A DNA stretch of 64,000 bases. Origin: Gamsiella multidivaricata. Lineage: Eukaryota; Mortierellomycota; Mortierellomycetes; Mortierellales; Mortierellaceae. Made by a program: the position numbers and the translations under genes. Under the pieces are notes generated by a model. The model saw only the letters and a list, made by a program, of their open reading frames with translations. It did not search any database and was not told where the DNA came from. Below are positions 33,685 to 43,799 of the stretch, piece after piece. Position 1 is the first letter of the stretch; each line of letters starts with the position of its first letter. The stretch covers positions 620,001 to 684,000 of the forward strand of contig NW_026251714.1 in assembly GCF_025024155.1 (NCBI RefSeq), written 5' to 3'.

Positions 33685-34885
33685 GGTGTCGTGTCAGGGA
33701 TGCTGCTTTAGATTGGAAAACTGGGTAGAACGATGACTCGAAGGTCGATCCTGAGGGAAAAAGCTGGTTTGCGGGCTGAATCCAAGATTCGAAGTTGGAA
33801 CTAATGGGCGAATAAAAGGGCGCTGTAGTCAAACAGCAGAATGCACGGCGGTCTGTTGAGTGAGTAGTATTGAGAAGAAGCAGTTGTGATAATAACAATA
33901 AAATGACTTTTTATCTTTTATCTTTTTTCAAACAACGAACAAAAAAAAAAAAAAGCAGGTTCGTGTGGAGCTGTAAAAAGGGGGTGACTGCAACGAAGAA
34001 GGGAAAAAAGAAAAAAGAATAGGCAACGAAGAAAGGATATGCAAGAGAAAGAGACGATCGTTCTGGTGGTGCAAAGTATAAAGGAACCTCAATGCTTCAT
34101 GGGTCTAGAGAAAGTGAAGCGAGTTTGTTTGTTGTCTGTATGTGAGTAGGTGTATGATATGTGTGTTCAAGCTTTGCGCCGAGGTCCGCCCACTTGAACA
34201 GAGTCCGTCCGTAAGTTCAGTGCCCTTTGTGGCCTTGCGACCTCTGTGCGAGCTAAGAGAGGGGGGTCCGTGTCACGTGCGGTGCCTATTTTTATCGCTT
34301 CCTGTGAGCAGCCGTTTTATTTTTGGAAACACCACAGTTTCATTTCATTCGATTCGGCCTTTTCTTTCGTTGAAGGAACGCTTTCATGATTTTTGAATCG
34401 TATTCCGCATACATTCAACCTCTTATCCCTTATCCTCGCTTGATTGGCCCCCTCACAATTAGCGAACATGCTGTGTGCCCAACAAAGTCCGCATACGCTG
34501 CTCTTTAGTCTATGCAGAGCAGGAATGATCTTCGACAAGGTTCTCGATGACCATTGATGTCACCCCCTGAACTGTGTTGCTCCCAGGTTAATATCACGGG
34601 TCCCCAGGGAGCCGATAGATGGTGCGCGAACGATACTCAGCGGACCCCCTCCCTCCCCCTTCAATACATTCTTTGGCATAAAGTCGACCTCCCAAGACAA
34701 ATCCTTTGGGATCCAGTTATGGATTTATTGGAATAGTACGGCGAAGAGGAAAGATGCAGAAATGAGCTAGAAATGTATGAACAAAAGTTGGTTTCCTATG
34801 TACAATGAAGAAAAAAGGGATGAAAAGGCTTCTTTGTGTTGTCAAGAGACAAATATGAACAAAAATGCAATGCCATAGGTCGACA
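33685..34885. other. Upstream region of the MADS gene and 3' side of the BAG gene
   Basis: 1.2 kb without a gene. It holds A-rich and TC-rich runs, and a CACGTG E-box near 34275 in a GC-rich block (34240-34295). Confidence 0.6.
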
Positions 34886-36160
34886 CTACTTCGCAACCGT
34901 CATGGCCCTGCGCTTGAAGTCATCGACCTTGGCCAGCAGCTGTTCCACGCGGCCGATCAGCTCCTTACGCCTCTTGCGGATTGAGCCATTGCCACCACTC
35001 TCGACAGCGTCAATTTTCAGCATTGCCTTGATCAGATTCTCCTCCGTCATCAGGACCTTCTTCCTGTTCGAAATCTTGCCTGTGACAATCTGATCCAGCT
35101 CCTGAGACAACTCTCCAAGATTGACTTCGATCTCTGAGAGTTCTTGCTCGCTCTTTTGCAGCAGCTCGGGGTACACAGGTAGGGCCTCCTCTTCAGATAC
35201 CTCGGTCTCGTCGTGTTCTCCTTGTCCCTCTGCTTCTTGCGACTCGCTTGACTCGGTGGGTTCGTGCGTGGACCTTGAAGAAGGCTGCCTGAATGTCGGA
35301 ACTGTGGAGGCAGGTTCAATATCCATAGGCTTCTCGGGTTCAGAGGCCAGGTCGCCAAATGCGGCCTCAACCAGCGACTCCATGTCATCGTCCTCAGGGG
35401 CTGCAGCCTCTGTTTGAGCTGGGGCATGAACTTGGGATGATGGGACTTGGTGAGCAGCCTGTGTCTCGCTTTTTCGGCGGCGTCTACCGCTCCTCTTGGA
35501 GCCGTGCGCATGTTGCTGACCAAGACGCAATTGCTGTTGTTCCTGTGTTGATTGCTGTTGATACTGTTTTTGTGGTTGCTGCCGCTGCCGCTGCTGTTGT
35601 GGCTGTGCTTGTGCTTGCTGCTGCTGGCGCTGCTGTTGTGGCTGTGCTTGTGCTTGCTGCTGCTGATGGCGACGCTGATGCTGGTGCTTTTGCTGTTGCT
35701 GGTGCTTGTTCTGCTGCTGTGGATTCTGCTGAGAATGCTGATGACGATGGCGATGGTCTTTGGACTCAAGCTCCTCGGGCTGGTCCTCTTCATCCTCTTC
35801 ATCCTCTTCCTCCTTTTCCTCCTCATCCTCCCCCCTTTCCTCTTCTTCATCGACATCATCCTGATACTGTTGTCGTTGTTGTCGCCCTTGCTGCAGTTGC
35901 TGCCGTTTCAAAGCAGCTTCCTGTCGCTGATTCTCGCGCTGCTGTGCCAATTGCTGCTCCCGCAGTTTTTGCTCTCTGAGCTGTCGCTGCTTGTAAGAGC
36001 TTGGAGTGCCATATTGGGGCTGGACTGACTCATCCTCGGCGTTGTTCTGGAAGAAGGGATCGACGAAGAGCGAGTCCGAGAAGGATGGAAAGAAGTTTTG
36101 CCGGTCTTGGCGACGGCGAGTGTTCTGGTGCAGTCGTGGATCTTGGAAGATGGAATACAT
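34886..36160 (-). CDS. BAG-domain cochaperone, Gln-rich
   Basis: A single-exon frame of 424 residues starting at ATG 36160 (MYSIFQDPRLH). The frame extends upstream to 36412, but a TATATC box on the sense strand near 36308 puts that part in the promoter. The N-terminal third has Gln/Arg helix (YKQRQLREQKLREQQ), then an acidic run and Gln/His-rich repeats. The C-terminus is a BAG domain at about residues 340-420: LSEIEVNLGELSQELD, KVLMTEENLIKAMLKIDAVE and RRKELIGRVEQLLAKVDDF. BAG domains bind the Hsp70 ATPase domain and promote nucleotide exchange. It is a paralogue of the gene at 43800. A weak gapped heat-shock-like array (GAA and TTT blocks at 36360-36377) lies upstream. Confidence 0.85.
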   Translation of the reverse strand: MYSIFQDPRLHQNTRRRQDRQNFFPSFSDSLFVDPFFQNNAEDESVQPQYGTPSSYKQRQLREQKLREQQLAQQRENQRQEAALKRQQLQQGRQQRQQYQDDVDEEEERGEDEEEKEEEDEEDEEDQPEELESKDHRHRHQHSQQNPQQQNKHQQQQKHQHQRRHQQQQAQAQPQQQRQQQQAQAQPQQQRQRQQPQKQYQQQSTQEQQQLRLGQQHAHGSKRSGRRRRKSETQAAHQVPSSQVHAPAQTEAAAPEDDDMESLVEAAFGDLASEPEKPMDIEPASTVPTFRQPSSRSTHEPTESSESQEAEGQGEHDETEVSEEEALPVYPELLQKSEQELSEIEVNLGELSQELDQIVTGKISNRKKVLMTEENLIKAMLKIDAVESGGNGSIRKRRKELIGRVEQLLAKVDDFKRRAMTVAK

Positions 36161-36510
36161 GGCTGTAAAGAGAAGCGTCGGGCACGGGTGTGCGCGATGG
36201 TGGGAGTGGAAGCGGGCGAGGGTGATGGTGGGAGCGGAAGCGGGTGGGGGTGATGGGAAAAAAAGATGGAAAATGGTGTCAGACCATGAAAGCACTGCTT
36301 GCTGATATAGGCAGCCAAGCGCGTCTCTAGGTCTCACTAGAATGACCAGTAATCGCCCAGAACCCACTCGAAGTTTGTGGTCTCTTCTGGCCCGGATCTT
36401 ATTGGCCGCCACTAAAAAAGAAATCGGCAGAACGCGTTTCCGGCATTATGACGAATCGATGATGTATATTATTGACTTTATAGGCTTATTATATGTATAT
36501 AGTGCCGTCT
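36161..36510. other. Promoter region of the BAG gene and 3' end of the SMS-like gene
   Basis: Short region with the BAG-gene TATATC box near 36308 and gapped GAA blocks at 36360-36372. No gene seen. Confidence 0.5.
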
Positions 36511-37613
36511 CTAAAGCGGATGTCTACTGTCTGTCATTGCCGCCGCTGCTGCTGCTGTTGATGGATCAGATTGGTGAATGCCCAGTGGCTCGTTCTGCTG
36601 GAGAGGAGGATCCTCAGTGACGACAGACCGCATCTCTGCTCCACTATCTTCGGTTGCCATGGCTGCCTCCTTTTCCGCATCAGCTACCTTCCGTTGCCGC
36701 CGCTCCTCCTTTTTCTGAATGTGTGGTCGTGTATCAGGTCCATCGCCCCAAGGATGTGTCAGATCACGGAGTCGACCCTTGTCTTCGATATAGCGCTCAA
36801 AAACATAGGTCCAGATATAAAAGTTTCCGCCCGCAATGTAAAATGCAACCAAGACATCGACGGTATAATGAGCGCGGTTCGCAAGGACAATGACAGCTGA
36901 TCCGATACAGAGGGCCCAGACGAAAATCAAACAGATCCAAGCTAGCCAGCGAAAGCGGTGTGGGAATCGATGATAGCCATGACTCGTCCAGACTAACGCC
37001 GAGATGACAAAGATGATGGTATGTCCACTAAACATGCAGTCGCCACATCGATGGAGTGTGAAGGTTGTAAAGAATTCGCCGACAGAGTGTATGCAGCCGT
37101 CGCGTGGATCGGGGAAAGAGGTGATGGCGACGGTGGTGATGCGCATGAGGTTGCAGAGTGCCCAGGTCAGGAGGACCTTAGAGAGGAGATAGAGGGGCCG
37201 GTAATGGGTCAGGACCAAGAGGACAGTTGGAACGAACATCAAAGCATCTGCAAGATCCGTCAGCCAGAGCAAGTGTATGGATGGAATTGCCTCAAACAGT
37301 CGATCTGAGAGCTTGGGCGTCTCAGTATTGTCCGGCGAGAGATACGATGCAACATTTGCCATGACATTCTATATAGACGCGTTGAGAGTAAGAGAAGCAG
37401 TGGCAGGTGTTAGGGGACTGGTATACAATGTGATGCGATGCGTGCCAGGGACGGCGGCATTAATGTTGAGGAACCGGGGTTGAGGGTTACCATAAAATAC
37501 ATTGTGAGACCAAAGATGACAATCACCAGCAGGGTGCAGCCTATGGATTGGCGAGTGAGCTTGTATCGCCGGAAGAAGGCCCTCTTCAGTCTCTCCATCA
37601 TTGCAGGTGCCAT
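36511..37613 (-). CDS. Sphingomyelin synthase-like (PAP2-C type) membrane transferase
   Basis: Two exons, 37613-37491 and 37368-36511, give 326 residues. The splice after residue 41 (LTMYFM) to NVMANVASYL keeps phase 0 and restores the family's first hydrophobic segment; the plain frames end early. About six membrane spans are visible. Catalytic motifs are CGDCMFSGHT (H157) and AHYTVDV (H208, D212), the His-His-Asp triad of the sphingomyelin-synthase family. The family moves a phosphocholine or phosphoethanolamine head group from glycerophospholipid to ceramide at the Golgi or plasma membrane. Which head group is used here cannot be read. It differs from the usual fungal Aur1 inositol enzyme. 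The cytosolic tail is Lys/Glu- and Ala-rich. A GA-rich repeat occupies the 5' leader. Confidence 0.9.
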
Positions 37614-38938
37614 GGAGCTGTAAGCAGGGAGGGGGAGGATGGGAAGAGAGGGGGAAGAGGGAGAAGAGAGAGAAAGAGAAAGAGAGTGTGTGTGAGAGAG
37701 AGAGATCAAGAGTGCAAGAGAAAGAAGGGGAGAGAAAGAGAGAGAGAGAAAGAAAGAGAAAGAGACATTTGTGTTCCTGGATAGGCGAAGCTTAGTGCCG
37801 GTGGATGACATCTTGAAGCATGCGGTATGCATGCGGTATGAGCTGGTGCAGTGCAGTCGGTCTGGCTGTGTGCAGTATACTTGAGAGCGACTACCAGGAG
37901 GATCCTCTTCATCGTCATAGCCCAGGCGGGGTCAGGGACAGGGGCAGAGTGGACTGTCAGGATGCGGTCCAGTTGGGTGGCCAGTCTAGTCTACGTGGCC
38001 GTTAGCAGTGCTCCTTCTGAGGGCAGTCTAGATGTCCTCACAATGACCACCAGATGCATCCTTGGCAGAAGGTGCGGTCATCGTTCCTCCTCGGCGCTGC
38101 TCTCCTCTCCTCCTCTCCTCTCCTCTCCTTTCCTCGAGGACGAAATAGCTAGGGTGCCCACATAGACTATGACCAACAGCAGGAGGCGGAGGGAGGGCTA
38201 CACCCTTCTTGCTCCCCCACCCTTCACCCACCCACACATACGATCGATCGGTCTTGGTCTCAAAATAATATTAACGGGCCGTCTGCACCTGTCTTCAACA
38301 GCTCTGGTGTCCACCACGGTAAATGGGCCCCCTCGCATCGCGCCAGGATGAGGCTCCCTCCCGCCTTCTTCCCCCCTCCGCCTCCCTTTGGTCCTGAAGG
38401 TGAGGATATCCATTTGTATTTGTTGCATATGCATCTTCTCTGCTCCTCCCCCCTTCTCTCTGAACCATGTTGTGTAATTGTTTGTTGTTGAGTTTGCTGC
38501 CTTCCAAACCAGGCAATCTGCTCACACGACAGTACCCCCCCCCCTTCCGCTTTCGGTCTGATTGGGTGTGGGGTGCGCATCCCCGTCTCTTCATATCAAC
38601 CACCAACTCTTCGTCTGTACCCCCATCCTTCCTCTTCCTCTTCCTCTTCCTCTTCCTCTTCCTCTTCCCCCTCCTCCTCCTCCTCCTCTTCCTCCTCCTC
38701 CTCCTCCTCCTCCTCCTCTTCTTCTTCTTCTCCCTCCTTCCCCCCTGTGCAGCGCATATGTCTTGCCACCAACCTACTTCCTCGAACCACCCGTCCGCTT
38801 ATAAGAGGGTCTTCCAATCCTGACCGTCCCACTCTGGACCATCGAGTCCATCCGTCCCTCCTTTCTCTCCTTTCCAACCGTCGACAACGGCACTTTTTTT
38901 CAGTCCAGTCAAAACGAACAGAAAGCAAAAGAGTCGCC
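37614..38938. other. Divergent intergenic region between SMS-like and SPX-EXS genes
   Basis: Holds a GA microsatellite (37650-37765), a CTCCT array (38097-38130), a TTCCTC/CTCCTC array (38628-38735) and a TATAAG box at 38800 that fits the SPX-EXS ATG 139 bp downstream. Open frames over the arrays are low-complexity artefacts. Confidence 0.7.
37650..37765. repeat. GA-rich microsatellite
   Basis: An impure AGAGAA/GAGAGG purine tract. On the sense strand it is a TC-rich leader of the SMS-like gene. Confidence 0.9.
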
Positions 38939-41900
38939 ATGAAGTTTGCAAAGGTTCTTCAGGAGGAGGTCGTGCCGGAATGGCGCAAGGCCTATATTAA
39001 CTACAAGCAGGGCAAAAAGCACCTCAAAGCAGTCAAATCTGCCCTCTCCAAACTCGATACCGAACGATCCTTAGCCGAACCTGCACACCATAACAATGAC
39101 GAGACGCGGGCATTCCAACTGACAGTCGATCCCAGGCATCCCACCACTACCAACAGTCTGGGTAGATCCACGTCTTCGGAGCCTGAGAGCGGGCGCCCCG
39201 ACCACTCTCCTGCTGTTTACTTGCCGGAAGCTCCCTCGGATTCAGCTTCAGGAACCGCACCCACCGCCACTCAATGCCGTGGTCGTGTGAGGAGCTACGA
39301 TACCATCCAAATCCCATCTCGTCCGACAACACCATCAAGTGCGCCCCGGTCACAAACAACCAACTTAAATACTCCGGATGAAGACCGATCCGATCACAGT
39401 TCAACTCTACAGGGAGTGCAGGGTATCGTGCGACAGCATCGACATCCTCAAAGTCAGCGAGATCATCAAGACCAGCATTCGCCATATATTCATCCCATCG
39501 CGCTCGAGACAGAGCCTTCAGGGGCGCACGACTCTACACCGAAAATCACTCGAGCTGCTCGGCGCCAGGGCTCACAAATCTTCGGGGCCCTTGCACGGAG
39601 ATTTACACGGGCAGACTCTCCCGAACGAGGAAAAAGGCGGCAAAGGGTTATAACTTGTAAGATAAACAGAGATCAGGGGCAATCTTAAACCGTGTATGCG
39701 TAATTGATTTACACAAGCGACATGATTGCAACACTAAACACGAGTGAATACACCTGACTATGCGCATAGTGGACGGGGATTCAATTGACAATGCATTGGA
39801 TCAACTGCTCGACGAAGAGAAAGCCTTTTTCAAGTTCCTCGATTCTCAGCTATCAATGGTTGATACGTTCTACCGAGGCATGCTAGCGTTTGCTATCACA
39901 TTCCTTGACCCATTCCTGTGACAGATGTATAACGCACTGATCAAGCAATGGCAACGACATTTAACACAATAGAAAAGGAGCTTCAGGCGGTGACGAAACT
40001 CAAGGTCCTCAAACAGCAGATCTTTGTGGCGGAAGAATGGAAGCGTCGCCATCAAGAAAAAATCGTAAGTTGAATCTCAACGAACACCGTGCGTATATAC
40101 TTCAAATATCTATGTTTCCTTTCCAATTTAACCCTCCCTGGTCACTATGCATTTTACAGGCAAAGCAAGAAGCAGATCGAGGATGGTACCAAATCGAGTG
40201 GTCAAAGGTCAGGCATGGCCTTGGAAACCTAGTCAATAATTCATCGGCCACTGAACAAGTTGTCATCGGCCCTGTTCAACAATCACTAAATGAAAACGGG
40301 AGGAGGCAACGCCAATGTCACAATAGACATTCAACTGACGCGACAGCATTGAGCTTAAGCAGAGAAAACAGTACGAACCAAGAACAGGATCTACAGCAAA
40401 GAGGGAATTGGGAACCTGGAGACGACTCGCAAAGATTTTCATCCATGGATACGACTGCATATCATAATCAGCTTGTCGTGGAGGATGAAGAGAATCGTCG
40501 CCAACACTTGAGCCATAAAGTCGCGAGGACGAGGATCAAAGCGGCCCTGTACGAATTCTACCGCAGTCTCGAAATGCTCAAAAACTACACGGTAAAGTCT
40601 AATGAACCGTATTAATTACAATGTGATTCCAGCATGATCCCAAGCACAATACTCACTAACCTCGGACTATATGTTGTTGCCGCTAGATCTTAAATAATAC
40701 GGGATTTGTGAAAATTATGAAAAAGTACGACAAGGTCGCTGGATGGAAGGCTTCAAAGGCATTTATCGCCTCGAAACTGCGACCGATATACTTTATGACC
40801 TCCACTACTCTCGATGACATGATGACAGAGACCGAGGATCTTTTTATTTATAAGTTTGAGAATGGTCATCGCCGGCGCGCTATGGCAAAGTTGCGGATTC
40901 CAGATCACAAGAACCAGGTATGTCTTTGTGAAGAGCTGCGTTCACTCACATTAGTGCCTTTGCTACTAGCACAAAGGTCATGTAACATCTTTTTGTAACT
41001 CATCTTAGTCGCATCATGCCGCGACCGCAAGGGTTGGCATCTATCTAGGCGTGGCGATACCATTGCTGATCCTGGGAGTCGAAGGAGCCTTTAACAAAGA
41101 CACGCAGGCCAGGATCCTGTATTGGGACAAGTTATTACTCGTGTATGCAGGGTTGTTCTTGACGATCCTTTTTGCATGCCTTTTCGGTATCAACATGTAC
41201 GTGTGGAAAAAGTCGAGGATCAACTATAAGTTTATCTTTGAGTTTGACCCCCGCGACAATCTAGACTACCACGAGTTTTTTGAGGTATGCTCACCTATAC
41301 TCTCTTTCGCATTGTCGAAGCGAGCCACCTCCTACCGCCAAATCACTCGTCATTTGCGTTCTCACTCTTGCTTTATTATCATTCATAGCTGCCAGTATTT
41401 TTCATGCTGATCCTTTGCCTCCTGTCTATTTTCGGTTCGCACTTCGTGGTACAGGCTCATGTTGCATACTTCTACCCCCTCATCGCCATGGTCACCATAC
41501 TTGCGATTTTGCTCTGTCCGCTGCCAATCGCCAACTGGAGTGCGCGGAGATGGTTCCTGCAGAGTACTAGACGGCTTATCGTCAGCGGATATTACAGTGT
41601 CGAGTTCCGGGACTTTTTTTTGGGGGATGAGATGAACTCGCTCGCGTATTCCATCGAGCAGTTTGAACTTGCCATCTGCGCATATACACAGGAGTGGAAT
41701 GACTTGGGTATTACACAAATGGCTATTTAATTATGCTCAAACGTTCATTTCTGTTAATTACTGTTACTTACACGACGCATTAATGGATTTTCTACAGCAC
41801 GAAAATGCGACACAAGTCATATCTGGTTCACACCATTTGTGACATCCATTCCTGCATGGTTTCGTCTCATACAATGCCTTCGCCGTTACCGCGACACGCA

Positions 41901-43172
41901 GTGGCTTCCGCACTTGATCAATTCTGGCAAATACTTTATGACGCTGGCGCAACTCTTTACCTATTTTTTGTATCGCCACTATTCTAGTTCGCAGCACCGG
42001 ACTGTCTTCGTTGTGGTCTCAAGTATAATGAGCCTCTATACCTACTCATGGGATGTCTACATGGATTGGGGACTGTTTCGATTCGGGAGACATGGTGGCG
42101 GTGCCTATGGACATCCTTTCTTAAGAGCCGAATTGGTCTATCCTCACCAATGGGTTTATTATCTGGCGATTGTTCTGAATTTCTTTGGAAGGTTCGCGTG
42201 GGTGCTCAGATTGGCACCCTTTAAGATCAACGCCTTTGCGCTTTCATTTATTATGGCCTTGATTGAGGTCCTCCGGTACGTGTATAAAACCAAGTTCTTG
42301 GTTGAGGCTATTTGTTCGGCTGTTTATTTGGGTGCTAAATGCTGGTCTTTTATATGTCTAGTCGCTGGATATGGAATTTTTTCCGCCTGGAGAACGAACA
42401 TCTCAACAACTGCGGCCAGTTTCGTGCAATTAAGGACATCCCCCTGCCTTTCCATATCCGCGTGGAAGGTGAATCTGAGGAGGAGAAGGGTGACGAGGGA
42501 GAAGGATGGAAGAGCCACGAACAAGGCGACCATGAGAGAGGAGCTGCAGTCAAGTCCCAGGGAGAGCATGACTTGGGGGTACTTGCCGGAGAAAGTGGAT
42601 CTACATCCAAGGCCCCTGGCACTGACACGGCCTCTCGCTCCCGTCGCCAAGGTCTGTCACGGTCGGCGAGCTCTCGTAGTGGAAGAGGCGCTGCTCTTCA
42701 AATCGAGCCTGAGGGGCATGCAGGGACTAGTCAAGCCTCTGTTCATTCTGCAGCCAAGCCCACAGGCAGTGTCCATCGGAAAGCGCCCAGGAGACGACCC
42801 AGCCAAACCTCAGAGGGGCCCTTTGGTATTCAACGCAGCAATTCGTTTGTGGATCAAGCGATGACGGAGGCGGGGATTGACGCTCTCCAGAAAGAGCATC
42901 TTACTGCCTTGAACAAATTTTATGACCGCCGCGACTTTGATACGAAGATCATCGATGCTCCTCATGAACCACTCAAGCCCGGGACGCGGCCGAACACAGT
43001 AGGTTCGTCCAGGTCACTAGGCATAGGACTGGCTAACGACGAGCAGGACGGCGCCAGTAATGTGAATAATGCAGCAGAAGATGGACGTCAAAGAAGATGC
43101 GGGCACGTCCATTTTAATTGGGGAGAGGATTCAGATGAAGAGGAGGATTCAGATGATTATGATGAGGCATAG
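38939..43172 (+). CDS. SYG1: SPX-EXS phosphate transporter/sensor (XPR1/Syg1 family)
   Basis: Nine exons: 38939-39656, 39770-39877, 39973-40064, 40160-40591, 40687-40917, 41009-41284, 41389-41707, 41798-42275 and 42362-43172, all phases agreeing, 1154 residues. The SPX start is [19 protein letters not shown] with [10 protein letters not shown] low-complexity insertion follows, and SPX resumes with [21 protein letters not shown] and [20 protein letters not shown] domains bind inositol pyrophosphates. Several membrane spans follow ([14 protein letters not shown]). The EXS domain has [42 protein letters not shown] and [19 protein letters not shown]. Family members export phosphate. The second intron has a GC donor (CGAG then GCATGC), required to rebuild FYREKEL. 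The tail is Ser/Asp-rich. Confidence 0.93.
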
Positions 43173-43589
43173 ACCCTGAGAAACGACATCAATCATAGCA
43201 TAATACATATCACGTCTACGACATCAATCGTATGCAACATATCACGCCCACGACATTAGAGCGGTTGTATTCAATAGAAATGCGATTGGCTGTTATGTTG
43301 CTACTACGCTAATGTTACCACCAAAATATGTTCTTTTTGTTTCTTGGGCGCAGCAGGCGAAGGCGAGTGAGACGTAGACATGATGTCGTTCTCTAACATT
43401 CGCCCCCCCCCCCCCTCTCTGGCATTCATAGTCCAGTATGACGTCTGCTTATTATGGCTGCTTCATATTTTTTAACCACGATTGCCACGTCAGTGTGTCT
43501 CCTCCATCCTGTCAGTCTAGCCGCAGCACAAGAACCAAAGGTGCATTGTGCTTTCAAATGCAGTGCATTGCGTATGTGTGCTTTTGCGC

Positions 43590-43602
43590 TTCCAGAAGAT
43601 TC
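43590..43602 (+). promoter_or_regulatory. Heat-shock element (three alternating units)
   Basis: TTC, two bases, GAA, two bases, TTC: a perfect three-unit binding site for trimeric HSF1. It lies 74 bp upstream of the TATA box and 198 bp upstream of the start of the BAG gene. Confidence 0.8.
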
Positions 43603-43675
43603 CCGCCAAATTTTGTGTGCCTGAGTTTTAGTTTCATTCCCAAAATGGAAACTGTTGCGCGTACTATCCCTGAAA

Positions 43676-43682
43676 TATAAAA
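43676..43682 (+). promoter_or_regulatory. TATA box of the BAG gene
   Basis: TATAAAA followed by GGGG. It makes the ATG at 43689 too close to be the translation start and supports the ATG at 43800. Confidence 0.75.
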
Positions 43683-43799
43683 GGGGCCGTGGCACGTCCC
43701 CTGGAACCAGCATCAGCATCTTTCTTTTTCACGCCTGTCTTTTCATTCATTACGGCCAACAAGCTCCTCCTCTACTGCTCTCTATCGCTATCTGGCAAC

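Larger units (their letters stand above)
43173..43799. promoter_or_regulatory. Promoter region of the second BAG gene
   Basis: It includes a short tandem repeat in the SPX-EXS 3' end (43187-43258), a C-run near 43407, a perfect heat-shock element (43590-43602) and a TATAAAA box (43676-43682). Confidence 0.75.

Noticed and set aside
35359..36028. Plus-strand Leu/Val-rich frames resembling membrane proteins
   Set aside because: They are shadows of Gln- and Glu-rich minus-strand codons of the BAG gene.
36161..36412. Longer start for the first BAG protein
   Set aside because: The added residues are low complexity and overlap the likely promoter; no conserved content.
38573..38938. N-terminal extension of the SPX-EXS protein
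   Set aside because: It lies over a TTCCTC repeat and upstream of a TATAAG box; the SPX signature starts exactly at the ATG 38939.
43689..43799. Longer start for the second BAG protein
   Set aside because: The ATG at 43689 is only seven bases after the TATA box, so it should not be in the mRNA.
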